Positions 9,297 through 19,363 of a DNA stretch of 61,166 nt are shown here, in pieces (positions within the stretch are counted from its first letter, which is position 1; each line of letters opens with the position of its first letter). The position numbers were made by a program, and so were the translations under genes. Source of the DNA: Nitrospirota bacterium (GTDB lineage Bacteria > Nitrospirota > Thermodesulfovibrionia > Thermodesulfovibrionales > JdFR-88); NCBI GenBank assembly GCA_014874185.1, contig JACWAF010000012.1, positions 1 through 61,166 on the forward strand, read 5' to 3'. The notes beneath the pieces are model-generated. The model worked only from the letters and a program-made list of their open reading frames with translations. It made no database searches and had not been told where the DNA came from.

Positions 9297-9989
9297 GTGA
9301 AGGACACATCCGGCGGGCCCCATTACCTGGAACACAGGAAAAGGCTCCGCGAGAGGTTCAGAGAAACCGGCTTCGAGGGCTTCAGAGACTATGAGGCGCT
9401 CGAACTTCTGCTCACCTATGCCATCCCCCGGAAAGACGTTAAGCCCCTTGCAAAAAAGCTGATCGGAAAATTCGGCGATTTTCAGGGCGTGCTGGATGCG
9501 ACTTATGACGAGATTGTCTCATCCGACGGGATAGGCGAGAACGCCGCCACCTTCCTAAGCCTCCTCAAGGGCTGCGCCGCCCTTTACCTGAAGCAGAATA
9601 TAAAAAAGAAAAAGCAGATAAGCGGCACGACATCGCTGATAGACTATTGCCGGGCGGAGATGCGCGGCCTCAAGGACGAGCAGTTCAGGGCCATATTCCT
9701 GAACTCGCAGAACGAGGTCATAGCCGACGAGGTGATACAGGAGGGCACTGTGGACCAGTCGGTGGTCTATCCCCGGAAGGTGATGGAGCGCGCGCTCCAT
9801 TACAAGGCAAGCTCGATGATATTCGTCCACAATCACCCGAGCGGAAGCACGAAGCCTTCCAAGCAGGACATCGTGATAACCGAGGTCCTCAGGCAGGCGG
9901 CCCAGAGCCTTCAGATAAAGGTCCATGACCACCTGATTATCTCAAAGAGCGGCTACTTCAGCTTCCTGGAAAGCGGAATATTGAAGTAG
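9297..9989 (+). CDS. radC: RadC-family JAB-domain protein
   Basis: A 230-residue protein with an N-terminal helix-hairpin-helix part and a C-terminal JAB/MPN metalloprotease-like domain. The metal motif is complete: FVHNHPSGSTKPSKQD (H-x-H-x10-D) around residues 178-193. Despite the name its cellular role is unsettled. The start is GTG at 9297; AGGAGGG (9282..9288) fits it, while an ATG five bases earlier meets a stop at once. A TATACT at about 9269 is a possible -10. It faces the rimO/protease operon convergently. Confidence 0.93.
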   Translation: MKDTSGGPHYLEHRKRLRERFRETGFEGFRDYEALELLLTYAIPRKDVKPLAKKLIGKFGDFQGVLDATYDEIVSSDGIGENAATFLSLLKGCAALYLKQNIKKKKQISGTTSLIDYCRAEMRGLKDEQFRAIFLNSQNEVIADEVIQEGTVDQSVVYPRKVMERALHYKASSMIFVHNHPSGSTKPSKQDIVITEVLRQAAQSLQIKVHDHLIISKSGYFSFLESGILK

Positions 9990-10041
9990 GACCGCCCGGC
10001 GGCCCTGCTCTATTTGCAGTTTTTGCAGGTTGAAAAACAGG

Positions 10042-10869
10042 CTAGCCCAGCATGAAAGGCCGGGGTATGAAGGTCAGGACGAAAATGACAAGGGCGAGTA
10101 TGCCCATGGTGCGCCGCTTGCCGTCGAGGGGCACCTCCCATTCGTAGACGGGCGGGTGCTTGAGGCCAAGTATAATGAGGAGCGCGGCCCAGATGAGCCA
10201 GCCCTCCCAGAAGACAAGCCCAATCACTGCAAGCGTGGCCACGATCCCGGCCGAGATGTAATAATGCTTCCGTCCTAAAAAGGCGAACGCGATATGTCCG
10301 CCGTCAAGCTGGCCCACCGGCAGCAGGTTCAGCGAGGTGACAAACAGCCCTATCCATCCCGCGAAGGCTATCGGATGGAGCATCACGTCATAGCCCTTCG
10401 GCACCGGGCCGACAATCAATCTGGACAGGCCTGAAAATATAAGCGAATCACCAAGAGAAAGAATGGCGCCAGAAGACCTGACCACGGTGGAGTTCAAAAG
10501 CCCCACGACACTGGCCACTATCGAAAAGGCAAAGCCCACCAGCGGGCCGGAGGCCCCTATCTCTATCAGGGCGCTCCTTGAGAGAATGGGGGACTTCATC
10601 CTTATCACCGCGCCGAAGGTGCCTATAAGCGTGGGGGCGGGGATGAAATATGGCAATGTGGCTACAGTGTGATTTCTCTTCGAGGTGAAGAAATGGCTAA
10701 GCTCGTGGCTTAACAGTATTACCATCAGCGCAGCCGAAAAGGGCAGTCCCTGATATATCCGGAATGGTTCTTTTAGCGGGTCAACGCCCTTCTGAATGGC
10801 CCCCGCCGTAAGGGTGGTGAGCGCGGTCATTATGAAGAGAACAATATGCAGGTAGGGGATCTTCCTCAA
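10042..10869 (-). CDS. Site-2 protease-family membrane metalloprotease
   Basis: A 275-residue multi-pass membrane protein of the M50 family. The zinc motif HELSH lies in LLSHELSHFFTSKR (about residues 53-57) and the second motif LNLLPVGQLDGGH supplies the aspartate. There are six or more hydrophobic segments and no PDZ domain, which places it with the group of S2P homologues lacking PDZ rather than RseP. Substrate unknown. Its ATG overlaps the rimO stop by four bases, so it is the second gene of a two-gene operon. Confidence 0.88.
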   Translation of the reverse strand: MRKIPYLHIVLFIMTALTTLTAGAIQKGVDPLKEPFRIYQGLPFSAALMVILLSHELSHFFTSKRNHTVATLPYFIPAPTLIGTFGAVIRMKSPILSRSALIEIGASGPLVGFAFSIVASVVGLLNSTVVRSSGAILSLGDSLIFSGLSRLIVGPVPKGYDVMLHPIAFAGWIGLFVTSLNLLPVGQLDGGHIAFAFLGRKHYYISAGIVATLAVIGLVFWEGWLIWAALLIILGLKHPPVYEWEVPLDGKRRTMGILALVIFVLTFIPRPFMLG

Positions 10870-12137
10870 CAGGCGTCCCCTTTAAGGTCGTAGTCGTAGG
10901 CCTCCGTGATTAGCACGTCCGCGAAATCGCCTTTCTTTAAGCTGCCGCCCTGCACAAATACCACCCCGTCTATCTCCGGGGCCTGCGAGTAGAGACGGCC
11001 AATCTTTATCTTCGGGTCGGAGTCGTCCTCGACAAGCGTTTTCAACTTCCGCCCGATGAGGGCTTTGTTCCTTTCCAGGCTGATCGCGGCCTGGGCTTGC
11101 ATAAGCTCTTCATAGCGGCGCTTCTTTACGGACTTGGGCATCTGTCCTTTGTATGAGGCCGCGCGGGTGCCCTCCTCCTTCGAGTACATGAAGGCCCCCA
11201 TATGCTCGAACTGCGCCTCCTCCACAAAGTCCCGCAGCGCCCGGAAGTCCTCTTCTGTTTCACCTGGGAATCCCACTATGAAGGCCGTCCTGATCGCCGC
11301 GCCGGGAATCCCGCGCCTCAGTCTTGTTATCAATTTGCGCGGGTCGCCTCCCCCGCCCCTTCCCATGAGCCGCAAAATCCTGTCCTCCGAATGCTGGAGA
11401 GGGATGTCCATATATTTGACAACCTTCTCCTCGCCGGCAAACGTCTCCATCAGCCCGTCGTCTATCGCGGACGGATAGAGGTAATGCACCCGCAGCCAGA
11501 AATCCCCTTTAAGAGAAGAGATGTCCTTAAGCAGGCGGGCGATGCCGTACCCCTTGTAGTTGTAGCTTGCCGTGTCCTGCGAGACTATAATGAGTTCCTT
11601 GATCCCCAGTTGGATATACGCCTCCGCCTCTTGTAAAATTTCTTCGGGCGGGAAGCTTGCAAGCGGGCCCCTGATTGCGGGTATCGAGCAGAAGGCGCAC
11701 TTGCGCTTGCAGCCCTCGGCGATCTTCAGATAAGCATATGGGAAGGTGGCTGGCAGCTCTATTTCAGCAGTCCCGCGGTTCCCGTTTTCGCCCAGATGGC
11801 GGGCTATGTTTTCTTCCGCATCAACGCCCCAGATGGAATCGATCTCGGGTATCTCTTTTACAAGGTCATTCTTATATCTTTGCGCCAGGCAGCCGAAGAC
11901 CAGAAGCTCCTTGCCGTTTTCCTTGTACTTTGAGAGTGAGAGTATTTCGTTCACGGATTCCTTTTTGGCTTCCTCTATGAACCCGCAGGTATTCACAAGA
12001 AGGGCGTCAGCCTCCTCCGGCCCTTCCACCATGGAGTTGCCGGCGGCCTTCAGCCTTCTTACGAGGTGCTCCGAGTCCACCATGTTTTTGGGGCACCCGA
12101 GCGAGAGTAAATAAATCTTTTTACCTTTAGGTTCCAA
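10866..12137 (-). CDS. rimO: Ribosomal protein S12 methylthiotransferase RimO
   Basis: A 423-residue radical SAM methylthiotransferase that modifies an aspartate of ribosomal protein S12. It has the UPF0004 N-domain starting LLSLGCPKNMVDSE, two further cluster cysteines (in VNTCGFI and FGCLAQR), the radical SAM motif CKRKCAFC followed by SIPAIRG (typical of RimO), and a C-terminal TRAM domain. The start is TTG at 12137 with AGGGA a few bases upstream; no ATG gives a better N-terminus. Coupled by a 4-bp overlap to the site-2 protease. Confidence 0.96.
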   Translation of the reverse strand: MEPKGKKIYLLSLGCPKNMVDSEHLVRRLKAAGNSMVEGPEEADALLVNTCGFIEEAKKESVNEILSLSKYKENGKELLVFGCLAQRYKNDLVKEIPEIDSIWGVDAEENIARHLGENGNRGTAEIELPATFPYAYLKIAEGCKRKCAFCSIPAIRGPLASFPPEEILQEAEAYIQLGIKELIIVSQDTASYNYKGYGIARLLKDISSLKGDFWLRVHYLYPSAIDDGLMETFAGEEKVVKYMDIPLQHSEDRILRLMGRGGGGDPRKLITRLRRGIPGAAIRTAFIVGFPGETEEDFRALRDFVEEAQFEHMGAFMYSKEEGTRAASYKGQMPKSVKKRRYEELMQAQAAISLERNKALIGRKLKTLVEDDSDPKIKIGRLYSQAPEIDGVVFVQGGSLKKGDFADVLITEAYDYDLKGDAC

Positions 12138-12179
12138 CTATTTCCCTGCTTGAAGCTTTATAAGCTCACCTTTCATATA

Positions 12180-12305
12180 TCATTCCGGCCCAAGGGGCTT
12201 TAGCCCCATATCTGTGTCCGGAATCCACCCACCGGAATCCACCCACCCCTAATCCCCTCCCGGGAGGGGAATTTAAAGAGTCCCCTCGCCTCTTGGGGGA
12301 GAGGG
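12180..12305. repeat. Composite intergenic repeat
   Basis: This gap between rimO and the end of thiL contains the modules CATTCCGG, GTCCGGAATCCACCCACC and AATCCCCTCCCGGGAGGGGA, which also occur at 51806-51932 and at the window end. It also holds a hairpin AAGGGGCTTTAGCCCC. No gene. Confidence 0.7.
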
Positions 12306-13298
12306 TCAGGGTGAGGGGTATCCGAAGTGCTCCCAGCCCGAGGGCCCTATCGGCCGCTCGCCGCCTTCGCGGTCCACAAGATAGAGACCGGAAGGGATTA
12401 TCTCTCCTATAAGGATATCTTTTCCTTTCCCCTTAGGCGCGGTGTACAGGAGTTCGTAATCCTCACCGCCCGCGGACCAGAGCGCGAAGAGATCCAGATC
12501 GAGCGCCTTCGCCGCGTTCCTCAACTCATCGGATACCGGGATTTTGTCCTCGTATATTTTCGCTCCCCGGCGGCTTTCTTTGCAAACGCGTGCCAGGTCC
12601 AGGAAGAGCCCGTCGCTTATATCTATCATCGATGTGGCGTTCTTCGGGGGGCGTTTGGCCTCCGGTATGAGATGCCTTTTCAGAAGCGGCCCCATGTCTG
12701 CCCAGGAAAGGCCGCCCATCTTCGCCCGCTTTCCTTTTTCAATCTCAACGGGCTTTCCCATCTTCTGCAATATTTCAAGTCCGCCAGCCGAATCCCCCAG
12801 CGGCCCCGTAACGTATATGCCATCTCCTGGCCGTGCGCCCGCCCTCTTCACAGGGTTCTTCGCATAACCCAGAAGCCCCATCGTAAGGACAAGGCCCCCT
12901 CTGGAACCCGAGACATTACCCCCAACGAGCACGGCCCCGTAAAGGGCCAGGCCGTCCAGAATCCCATCGAACAGCCGCTCTACAAAACGCTTTTCGGTGG
13001 TGGCAGGCGCGGTCAGCTCGAATGCGGCGAACCCGGCGCTCCCGCCCATGGCGTGGATGTCGCTGGCGTTTACCGAGGCCAGCTTGAATCCAAGCTGATA
13101 AGGGGTAGCGTACTTGAGATCGAAGTGCACCCCTTCGGCAAGTGTATCGGTGGTGAAGAGGAGTTTCTTGCCGGGCTGCGGAGAGATTACCGCCGCGTCG
13201 TCGCCGATGCCCAGAACCAGTCCGCGTTTCTTTGCCGCTCCAGCCCTGTCTCTGATCCAGTCCAGGAGGCCCAGTTCCCCCCAGTCGGCAAGCCTCAT
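12306..13298 (-). CDS. thiL: Thiamine-monophosphate kinase ThiL
   Basis: A 330-residue AIR-synthase/PurM-fold kinase that phosphorylates thiamine phosphate to the diphosphate. The N-terminus ([10 protein letters not shown] near residue 30), the metal-binding [11 protein letters not shown], the AMGG near 85 and the DISDGL near residue 225 are in the usual order. ATG at 13298 overlaps the lon stop by four bases. It is the last gene of galU-hsp20-lon-thiL, a grouping with no obvious functional unity. Confidence 0.94.
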   Translation of the reverse strand: MRLADWGELGLLDWIRDRAGAAKKRGLVLGIGDDAAVISPQPGKKLLFTTDTLAEGVHFDLKYATPYQLGFKLASVNASDIHAMGGSAGFAAFELTAPATTEKRFVERLFDGILDGLALYGAVLVGGNVSGSRGGLVLTMGLLGYAKNPVKRAGARPGDGIYVTGPLGDSAGGLEILQKMGKPVEIEKGKRAKMGGLSWADMGPLLKRHLIPEAKRPPKNATSMIDISDGLFLDLARVCKESRRGAKIYEDKIPVSDELRNAAKALDLDLFALWSAGGEDYELLYTAPKGKGKDILIGEIIPSGLYLVDREGGERPIGPSGWEHFGYPSP

Positions 13299-15703
13299 GC
13301 GGCCTTCCGGCTCTTCCTGCTCTTCTCTGACTTCTTTTCGGCCTTCCTGGCGGATTTTTTTACCAGGGCGAGGCCCAGGACCTCGTCCATCGTCTCGGCC
13401 GGGATGAAGTTCACGTCCTTTGTTACGTATTTGGGGATCTCCTCAAGGTCCTTGGCGTTCCGCCTGGGGATGATTATGTTCTTTATGCCCATCCTCTTTG
13501 CGGCAAGGGATTTTTCCTTCAGCCCGCCGATTGGCAGCACCCTGCCCCGCAGCGTGACCTCGCCGGTCATGGCGATGTCCTTCCTGACGGGCCTTCCGGT
13601 GAAGGCCGACGCGATGGCCGTGGCCATCGTGATGCCCGCCGATGGGCCGTCCTTTGGGATCGCGCCCGCGGGCACGTGTATGTGCAGGTCCGTCTTGCTG
13701 AAGAGGTCTTCGTTAATGCCGAGAGAGGCGGCCCTGGAGCGCACATAACTCAAAGCGGCCTGGGCGGACTCTTTCATCACATCGCCCAACTGGCCGGTTA
13801 TGGTAAGGCTGCCCTTGCCCTTCATTATGGTTGCCTCTATGAAGATTATCTCGCCGCCCGCTTCCGTCCAGGCAAGCCCGGTGGCAACGCCCACCTGCTC
13901 TTTCTCCATCTCCTCCTCGGGCAGGAACTTGGGCACGCCAAGATATTTGCCCGCGTTCTTGGGGGTGATGAGGAATTCCTTCTTCTTCCCCTCGGCGATC
14001 TCGCGGGCCACCTTCCTGCAAAGGCGCGCGATCTCCCGTTCCAGGTTCCTTACCCCCGCCTCCCTGGTATACTGCATTATTACCACCCTCAGGGCGTCAT
14101 CGGTTATCTTCAGCATCTTCCCGGTGATCCCGTGCGCATCGAGCTGTTTTGTTACGAGGTAGTTTTTGGCGATGCCCAGTTTCTCTTCTTCCGTATAGCC
14201 GCTAAGATAGATTATCTCCATCCTGTCCCTGAGGGGGCCGGGGATGGTGTCCATCATGTTGCCGGTGGTGATGAATATGATATTCGAGAGGTCGAAGGGC
14301 ACCCCAAGATAATGGTCCGTAAAGGTGTTGTTCTGCTCCGGGTCAAGGACCTCCAGTAAGGCGGATGAGGGGTCTCCCCTGAAGTCCATCCCTATCTTGT
14401 CTATCTCGTCAAGCATGAAGACGGGGTTGTTGGTGCCCGCCTGCTTCAGGCCCTGTATTATCCTGCCCGGAAGCGCGCCAACGTATGTCCTTCTGTGGCC
14501 CCTGATCTCGGCCTCGTCCCGCACGCCGCCAAGCGATACGCGCACGAACTCCCTGCCAAGGGCACGCGCTATGGACTTCCCAAGAGATGTCTTCCCCACG
14601 CCGGGAGGGCCTATGAAGCAGAGGATTGGGCCTTTCATCCTGGCCTTCAGCTTCCGCACGCTCAGGTATTCGAGGATCCTCTCTTTTATCTTTTCGAGGT
14701 CGTAGTGGTCCTCGTTCAGCACCTGCTCGGCCTTTTTTATGTCCAGGTGGTCCTTGGTGGACTTGGACCACGGCAGTTCCACCAGCCAGTCCAGATACGT
14801 GCGTATCGTAGCGCCCTCCGCGCTGTCGGGGTGCATCTTCTGGAGCCGTCGGAGCTGCTTTTCCGCCTCTTTCTGGACCTTCTCGGGCATTTTGGCCTTG
14901 TCCACCTTGGCCTGGTACTCGCGCATCTCTTCGGCCCGCTCGTCTATATCTCCAAGCTCTTTCTGAATTGCCTTCAACTGTTCACGCAGAAAATATTCGC
15001 GCTGGGTCTTGTCTATCTCGCCCCTCGCCTCGGTCTGTATCTTCTGCTGGACGATAAGGAGTTCTATCTCGCGGCCCAGTATATCGTTTATCTTCCTCAG
15101 GCGCGAGATGGGGTCGGCTATCTGAAGCACCTCCTGGGCCTGCTCTGTCTTCAGTCCCAGGTTAGAGGCAACGAGGTCTGCCAGCCTCCCCGGCTCGTTC
15201 AGGTTCTCTATGACCACCATCACGTCCGGGATGATGCTCTTTCCAAGCGATATGGCCTTGTCGAGCTGCTCTTTCACCGTCCTCAGGAGCGCCTCGTCTT
15301 CGATGGTAAGCTCCTTGGGCTTCTCCTCCGGGAGCTTCTCTATCACCACTTTGAAGAAGGGCTGGGCCTGGATGAAATCCAGCACCTTGGCCTTGGCTAT
15401 GCCCTGAACCAGTATCTTCACCCTGCCGTCCGGGAGCTTCAGCATGCGCATGATGAGCCCCACCGTGCCCACGCGGTAGAGGTCGTTCTGCCCGGGGGTC
15501 TCAATGCCCATGTCCTTTTGCGTAAGGAGCATGACCATGCGGTTGGAGCCCAGGGCGTTGTCTATGGCGTTTATGGATATGTCCCTGCCCACGAACAGGG
15601 GTATTATCATATATGGGAATACTACAATGTCCCTTATCGGGAGGACGGGAAGGGTATCCGGTATTTCCGGCTCCTTGCCCTCTTTCTCGGAGAATTCTAC
15701 CAA
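13295..15703 (-). CDS. lon: ATP-dependent protease Lon
   Basis: An 802-residue LonA protease. It has an N-terminal substrate-binding LON domain, a coiled linker, an AAA+ module with GPPGVGKTS (Walker A) and MLDEIDK (Walker B), and the C-terminal peptidase with the Ser-Lys dyad: Ser in KDGPSAG near 688 and Lys in GGLKEK near 731. The tail is lysine-rich (about residues 780-800). The start is a TTG at 15703, supported by GAGGTG five bases upstream. It sits eight bases after hsp20; pairing a small heat-shock protein with Lon suggests one proteostasis unit. Confidence 0.97.
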   Translation of the reverse strand: MVEFSEKEGKEPEIPDTLPVLPIRDIVVFPYMIIPLFVGRDISINAIDNALGSNRMVMLLTQKDMGIETPGQNDLYRVGTVGLIMRMLKLPDGRVKILVQGIAKAKVLDFIQAQPFFKVVIEKLPEEKPKELTIEDEALLRTVKEQLDKAISLGKSIIPDVMVVIENLNEPGRLADLVASNLGLKTEQAQEVLQIADPISRLRKINDILGREIELLIVQQKIQTEARGEIDKTQREYFLREQLKAIQKELGDIDERAEEMREYQAKVDKAKMPEKVQKEAEKQLRRLQKMHPDSAEGATIRTYLDWLVELPWSKSTKDHLDIKKAEQVLNEDHYDLEKIKERILEYLSVRKLKARMKGPILCFIGPPGVGKTSLGKSIARALGREFVRVSLGGVRDEAEIRGHRRTYVGALPGRIIQGLKQAGTNNPVFMLDEIDKIGMDFRGDPSSALLEVLDPEQNNTFTDHYLGVPFDLSNIIFITTGNMMDTIPGPLRDRMEIIYLSGYTEEEKLGIAKNYLVTKQLDAHGITGKMLKITDDALRVVIMQYTREAGVRNLEREIARLCRKVAREIAEGKKKEFLITPKNAGKYLGVPKFLPEEEMEKEQVGVATGLAWTEAGGEIIFIEATIMKGKGSLTITGQLGDVMKESAQAALSYVRSRAASLGINEDLFSKTDLHIHVPAGAIPKDGPSAGITMATAIASAFTGRPVRKDIAMTGEVTLRGRVLPIGGLKEKSLAAKRMGIKNIIIPRRNAKDLEEIPKYVTKDVNFIPAETMDEVLGLALVKKSARKAEKKSEKSRKSRKAA

Positions 15704-15711
15704 TTAGCACC

Positions 15712-16086
15712 TCACTCTTTTTCTATTTTTATTTCTATTGCGTTCTTCGCGCCAAGCTTCTTGAAGGTGATGGTGAGCACCCCGTTTTTATATGCGGCCC
15801 TTCCTGAACTTACCTCTACGGGGACCGGGAAGCTTGTCGCCCTTTTAAACTTCCTGAAATTCCTTTCCATGCATATATACCTGAGCCCCTGCTTGTAAAG
15901 GCCCCTTTTCGTCCCTTCTATTGAGAGCGTATCCCCGTCCACGTTCACACGCACGTCATTGGTGTTTATGCCTGGCAGGTCCATCTCAAATACCAGGCTC
16001 TCCCTCGTCTCGTAAATGTCCAGGAGGGGGCCTTCTATCGAGGCCGGCTGGAACTTAATCGCCTCCGCGAAATATCTTTCTTTCAT
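15712..16086 (-). CDS. Hsp20/alpha-crystallin small heat-shock protein
   Basis: A 124-residue holdase of the Hsp20 family. The alpha-crystallin domain covers about residues 20-115, with the strand FEMDLPGI and the conserved A-x-x-x-N-G-V-L as AAYKNGVLTI near 105. N- and C-terminal arms are short, and no I-x-I tail motif is obvious beyond IEIKI. The ATG at 16086 is preferred to one three codons earlier, though either is possible. The gene overlaps the galU 3' end by about 32 bp and lies just ahead of lon. Confidence 0.88.
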   Translation of the reverse strand: MKERYFAEAIKFQPASIEGPLLDIYETRESLVFEMDLPGINTNDVRVNVDGDTLSIEGTKRGLYKQGLRYICMERNFRKFKRATSFPVPVEVSSGRAAYKNGVLTITFKKLGAKNAIEIKIEKE

Positions 16087-16945
16087 TATCGACAATCCCG
16101 AAGAGGAATTTCCTGAACCTCTCGCTCAGGGCGCTGTCCCTGAGGGCCAGTTCCACCGTGGCCTGCAGGAACCCGAACTTGTCGCCCGCGTCGTAGCGCT
16201 TGCCGGCAAACAGCACGCCGTACATCGGCCCCCTCTGGGCCATTATCTTCAGGGCGTCAGTGAGCTGTATCTCGCCGCCCTTTCCGGGCGGCAGGTTCTC
16301 AAGCACCTCGAAGACATCGGGGGTAATTATGTACCTGCCGATAACGCCCAGACTGGAGGGCGCCTCTTTCGGCTTCGGTTTTTCGACAAGGCTTTTGATC
16401 CTGTAGAGGCCGGGCCCTACCTCCACCCCGTCTATGATGCCGTATTTCTCCACGTCGGCGTGGGCCACCCGCTCCAGCGCGACCACCGGGGCCCCGTACC
16501 TGTTGTAAACCTTGACCATCTCGGCCAACAGGGTTTCATTGAGGCCTATTACGTCGTCGGAAAGAAGGACGGCGAAGGGCTCCACCTTCACGAAGGGCTT
16601 CGCGCACAGGATGGCGTGGCCCAGCCCGAGGGGGGCGCGCTGCCTTATATAGGCGAAATTTATCTTGTTCAGGTTTGTTATCTGCTCCAAAAGCTCCTTC
16701 TTGCCCTTTTTCGTGAGGGCGTCCTCAAGCTCGTATGCGCAATCGAAATGGTCCTCTATGGCGCGCTTGTTTTTGCCGGTTATGATTATGAACTCCTCAA
16801 TACCGCAGCCCTGGGCCTCTTCCACCGCGTACTGGATAAGCGGCTTGTCCACTAACGGAAGCATCTCCTTGGGAGAGGCCTTGGTAGCCGGAAGGAACCT
16901 GGTGCCAAGCCCCGCGGCTGGGAATACGGCTTTTCTGATCATCAT
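16055..16945 (-). CDS. galU: UTP-glucose-1-phosphate uridylyltransferase GalU
   Basis: A 296-residue nucleotidyltransferase forming UDP-glucose. The N-terminal signature KAVFPAAGLGTRFLPATKA and the KPLIQYAVEEA that follows are diagnostic. Other family motifs (ILLSDDVI-like AVLLSDDV, VEKP) appear in order. Starts with two tandem ATGs at 16945/16942; an AGGAGCGAG lies just upstream. A TAGAAT at about 16985..16980 is a possible -10. It heads the galU-hsp20-lon-thiL set. Confidence 0.96.
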   Translation of the reverse strand: MMIRKAVFPAAGLGTRFLPATKASPKEMLPLVDKPLIQYAVEEAQGCGIEEFIIITGKNKRAIEDHFDCAYELEDALTKKGKKELLEQITNLNKINFAYIRQRAPLGLGHAILCAKPFVKVEPFAVLLSDDVIGLNETLLAEMVKVYNRYGAPVVALERVAHADVEKYGIIDGVEVGPGLYRIKSLVEKPKPKEAPSSLGVIGRYIITPDVFEVLENLPPGKGGEIQLTDALKIMAQRGPMYGVLFAGKRYDAGDKFGFLQATVELALRDSALSERFRKFLFGIVDNERKIFRGGD

Positions 16946-17070
16946 CTCGCTCCTATTGCAAGTAGATGTTTTTTCAGTATTCTATCACAAAAAACACTCT
17001 TGAAAACCCGGGGCCCTTCAAGTAATTATACTACTTAAACTGGAATTGATTCCGGCGAGGAGGGTTTTTC

Positions 17071-17643
17071 ATGATCGAAAAGAAAGTGGTCTATTTCGAG
17101 AAGCCGGGCAAAGAGAACACGGACAAGTGCGTGAATATAGTAAAAGAGGCTGTTCGCGCGGAGGGCTTCGGGCATGTCGTGCTGGCTACCACGACCGGGG
17201 AGACGGCGGAAAAAATGGCTGAAGCCCTGGCTGGTGCCGGCGTCAACATTGTGGCCGTCACACACTCGGCTGGTTTCAAGGGCCCGAACACGTTTGAGAT
17301 GCCAGAGGGCACGCGGCAGAAGCTCATCTCTTCCGGGGTGAAGATATTCACCGGGCCGATGCTCACCCACTCGCTTGAGGCCGCGTTCAGCTCGAAATTC
17401 AGCGGCATATATCCGGCGATGATAATCGCGCAGAGCCTGAGGCGCATGGGCGAGGGGACGAAGGTGGTCTGCGAGTGCGTGATGATGGCCGCTGACGCCG
17501 GGCTGATCCCTGAAGGGGAAGAGGTGATCGGGGTGGCGGGCACGGCGTACGGGGCCGATACGGTGCTGGTTGTGCGCAGCGCGGCCTCGAAGAGGTTCAT
17601 GGAGCTGAAGATACTGGAGATTCTGGCGAAGCCGAGAGGATGA
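17071..17643 (+). CDS. Pyruvate kinase C-terminal (alpha/beta) domain protein
   Basis: A 190-residue stand-alone protein resembling the C-terminal allosteric domain of pyruvate kinase (PK_C). It has the N-terminal stretch starting KVVYFEKPGKENTDKC and a glycine-rich mid part (VVLATTTGETAEKMAEAL) that matches PK_C strands, but no catalytic barrel, so it cannot be a pyruvate kinase by itself. Homologues of this free-standing type occur in other anaerobes; function unknown, possibly ligand sensing. A good GAGGAGG precedes the ATG. Single gene between the divergent galU operon and a repeat region. Confidence 0.8.
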   Translation: MIEKKVVYFEKPGKENTDKCVNIVKEAVRAEGFGHVVLATTTGETAEKMAEALAGAGVNIVAVTHSAGFKGPNTFEMPEGTRQKLISSGVKIFTGPMLTHSLEAAFSSKFSGIYPAMIIAQSLRRMGEGTKVVCECVMMAADAGLIPEGEEVIGVAGTAYGADTVLVVRSAASKRFMELKILEILAKPRG

Positions 17644-17689
17644 TATTTTTAGGGTCATTGTCCCGAAAATGACCTTTATTTTTTATCTG

Positions 17690-18000
17690 AAAATCTCCCC
17701 TAACCCCTCTTTGCCAAAGAGGGGGACAACCCACCCCTGCACCCCTCCAAGGAGGGGACTTTAAAATCCCCGGCAATGATCTCTCGCCGGTACTTTTTTT
17801 ATAACTGCACCCCTCCAAGGAGGGGACTTTAAAATCCCCGGCAATGATCTTCTCGCCGATACTTTTTTTATAACTGCACCCCTCCAAGGAGGGGACCCCG
17901 GCTTAAGCCTGCCCCGTACTTGATACGGGGACCTTCCGGGGCATGCTTTAAATCCCCCTTTGGAAAAGGGGGATGGAGGGGGATTTTTCGATTATGATTT
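17690..18000. repeat. Tandem and interspersed repeat block
   Basis: A 68/69-bp unit beginning TGCACCCCTCCAAGGAGGGG starts at 17738, 17806 and 17875; the first two copies are nearly complete and the third is cut short by other modules. It is flanked by CCCCTCTTTGCCAAAGAGGGG (17705) and by CTGCCCCGTACTTGATACGGGG (17909), the latter recurring inverted near 61060. A long minus-strand ORF crosses it but consists only of translated repeat. No gene between 17644 and 18184. Confidence 0.8.
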
Positions 18001-18106
18001 TCATGCTTCTTTGTGAGCCGAAGGCTCATGTCGCTGAATTTTCGAAGGGGCCCCGCTTCGGAACCAAAGACATTTATTTTTGATAAAGATAAAGGTCAGT
18101 GGTCAA

Positions 18107-18138
18107 AAAAAAATTCCCGCATATGCGGGAATTTTTTT
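18107..18138. terminator. Bidirectional rho-independent terminator
   Basis: AAAAATTCCCGCAT/ATGCGGGAATTTTT forms a near-perfect palindrome with U-tracts on both strands. It would end the aminotransferase transcript on the minus strand and anything entering from the left. Confidence 0.8.
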
Positions 18139-18140
18139 CT

Positions 18141-18180
18141 AAAAGTTCTTTTTGGTTCTTTTTCTTACAAGAAAAAGAAC
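18141..18180. repeat. Palindromic repeat, copy A
   Basis: A 40-bp element (AAAAGTTCTTTTTGG, then stem GTTCTTTTTCTT/AAGAAAAAGAAC at 155-166 and 169-180 of this kilobase). Related copies lie at 33256 and, inverted, at 48955. Four bases separate it from the aminotransferase stop. Confidence 0.8.
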
Positions 18181-18184
18181 GATA

Positions 18185-19363
18185 TTACTCTTTATTCAGT
18201 GCCTTTTTGATGCCTTTGCATGCCTGTTTTATGCGGTGCTCGTTCTCGACGAGGGCGAACCTGACGAAGCCCTCGCCGCCCTCGCCGAAGCCGATGCCCG
18301 GGCTTACGGCAACGCCCGCCTCTTTTATGAGGTATTTGCAGAACTCCAGCGAGCCCATCTTCTTGAAGGGCTCCGGGATTTCGGCCCAGACGAACATGGT
18401 GGCCTTCGGGGGTTCCACCGGCCAGCCCGCGCGGCGCAGGCCCTTTATGAGCACGTCCCTTCTGGCCTGGTAGGTCTCGCAGAACTCGCCGACGCAGTTC
18501 TGGGGGCCGCGGAGGGCGACGATGCTTGCTATCTGGATGGGCTGGAACATGCCGTAGTCAAGGTAGCTCTTTATCTTCACCAGGGCGCCCACAAGCTCTT
18601 TATTGCCGGAAAAGAAACCCACGCGCCAGCCCGCCATCGAATAGCTCTTGGTCAAAGAGAAAGACTCCACGGCGACGTCCTTGGCCCCTTTCACCTGCAA
18701 TATGCTTGGGGCCTTGTAGCCGTCGAAGCAGAGGTCCGCGTAGGCGAGGTCGTGTATGACGATGAGCTTGTTCTCTTTGGCGAAGGCCACCAGCTTCTCG
18801 AAGAAACTTAACCCGTCAAGGACCTCGGTAGTCGGGTTGTGGGGGAAGTTCACGATGATCATCTTTGGGCGCGGCCAGGTCTTTTTGTAGGCGTTTTCGA
18901 TCTCGGCCATGAAGTCCAGGCCCTTTCCGATGGGGACGCTTGTGACCTCGCCCCCGGCGATTATCACGCTGTAGGGGTGGATGGGGTATGCCGGGTATGG
19001 CGTCATCACCACGTCGCCCGGCTGGATAGTGGCCAGGATGAAATGCGAGAGCCCTTCCTTGGAGCCTATTGTCACAACCGTCTCAGTGTCGTGGTCCAGG
19101 TCCACATCGTAGCGCCTTTTGTACCATTCGGTGAGTGCCATCCGAAGCTGGGTGATGCCCCTGGAGGCCGAGTAGCGGTGGTTGTGGGGCTTCCTGGCGG
19201 CCTCGCAGAGCTTGTCTATCACGTGCTTCGGGGCGGGCATGTCGGGGTTGCCCATGCCAAGATCTATAATGTCCTCGCCCTTCTTCCTCGCCTCCATTTT
19301 AAGGTTGTTGACGATGGCGAAGACGTAAGGGGGAAGCCTTTTTATCCTGTTGAACTCATACAT
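18185..19363 (-). CDS. Class I/II PLP aminotransferase (AlaC/DapL-like)
   Basis: A 392-residue fold-type I aminotransferase. The PLP lysine is in [14 protein letters not shown] near residue 237; the substrate-carboxylate arginine region (GFVRFAL) lies near the C-terminus, and NFPHNPTT carries the conserved Asn-Pro. The subfamily resembles alanine transaminase AlaC/YfdZ and LL-diaminopimelate aminotransferase; sequence alone does not decide the substrate. The start overlaps the lipA stop by eight bases, so the two are cotranscribed. A strong terminator lies about 50 bp after its stop. Confidence 0.88.
   Translation of the reverse strand: MYEFNRIKRLPPYVFAIVNNLKMEARKKGEDIIDLGMGNPDMPAPKHVIDKLCEAARKPHNHRYSASRGITQLRMALTEWYKRRYDVDLDHDTETVVTIGSKEGLSHFILATIQPGDVVMTPYPAYPIHPYSVIIAGGEVTSVPIGKGLDFMAEIENAYKKTWPRPKMIIVNFPHNPTTEVLDGLSFFEKLVAFAKENKLIVIHDLAYADLCFDGYKAPSILQVKGAKDVAVESFSLTKSYSMAGWRVGFFSGNKELVGALVKIKSYLDYGMFQPIQIASIVALRGPQNCVGEFCETYQARRDVLIKGLRRAGWPVEPPKATMFVWAEIPEPFKKMGSLEFCKYLIKEAGVAVSPGIGFGEGGEGFVRFALVENEHRIKQACKGIKKALNKE

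Noticed and set aside
12327-13748. 473-residue plus-strand ORF opposite thiL and lon
   Set aside because: Antisense shadow of two well-supported genes; composition is typical of GC-rich reverse frames and no motif is visible.
14495-15898. 467-residue plus-strand ORF opposite lon
   Set aside because: Shadow of lon; Leu/His/Tyr-rich with no domain.
17597-17887. 96-residue minus-strand ORF with internal repeats
   Set aside because: It is a translation of the 68-bp tandem repeat and overlaps the end of a real gene.
17738-17900. Possible CRISPR array
   Set aside because: Units are directly tandem with no unique spacers and no cas genes nearby.
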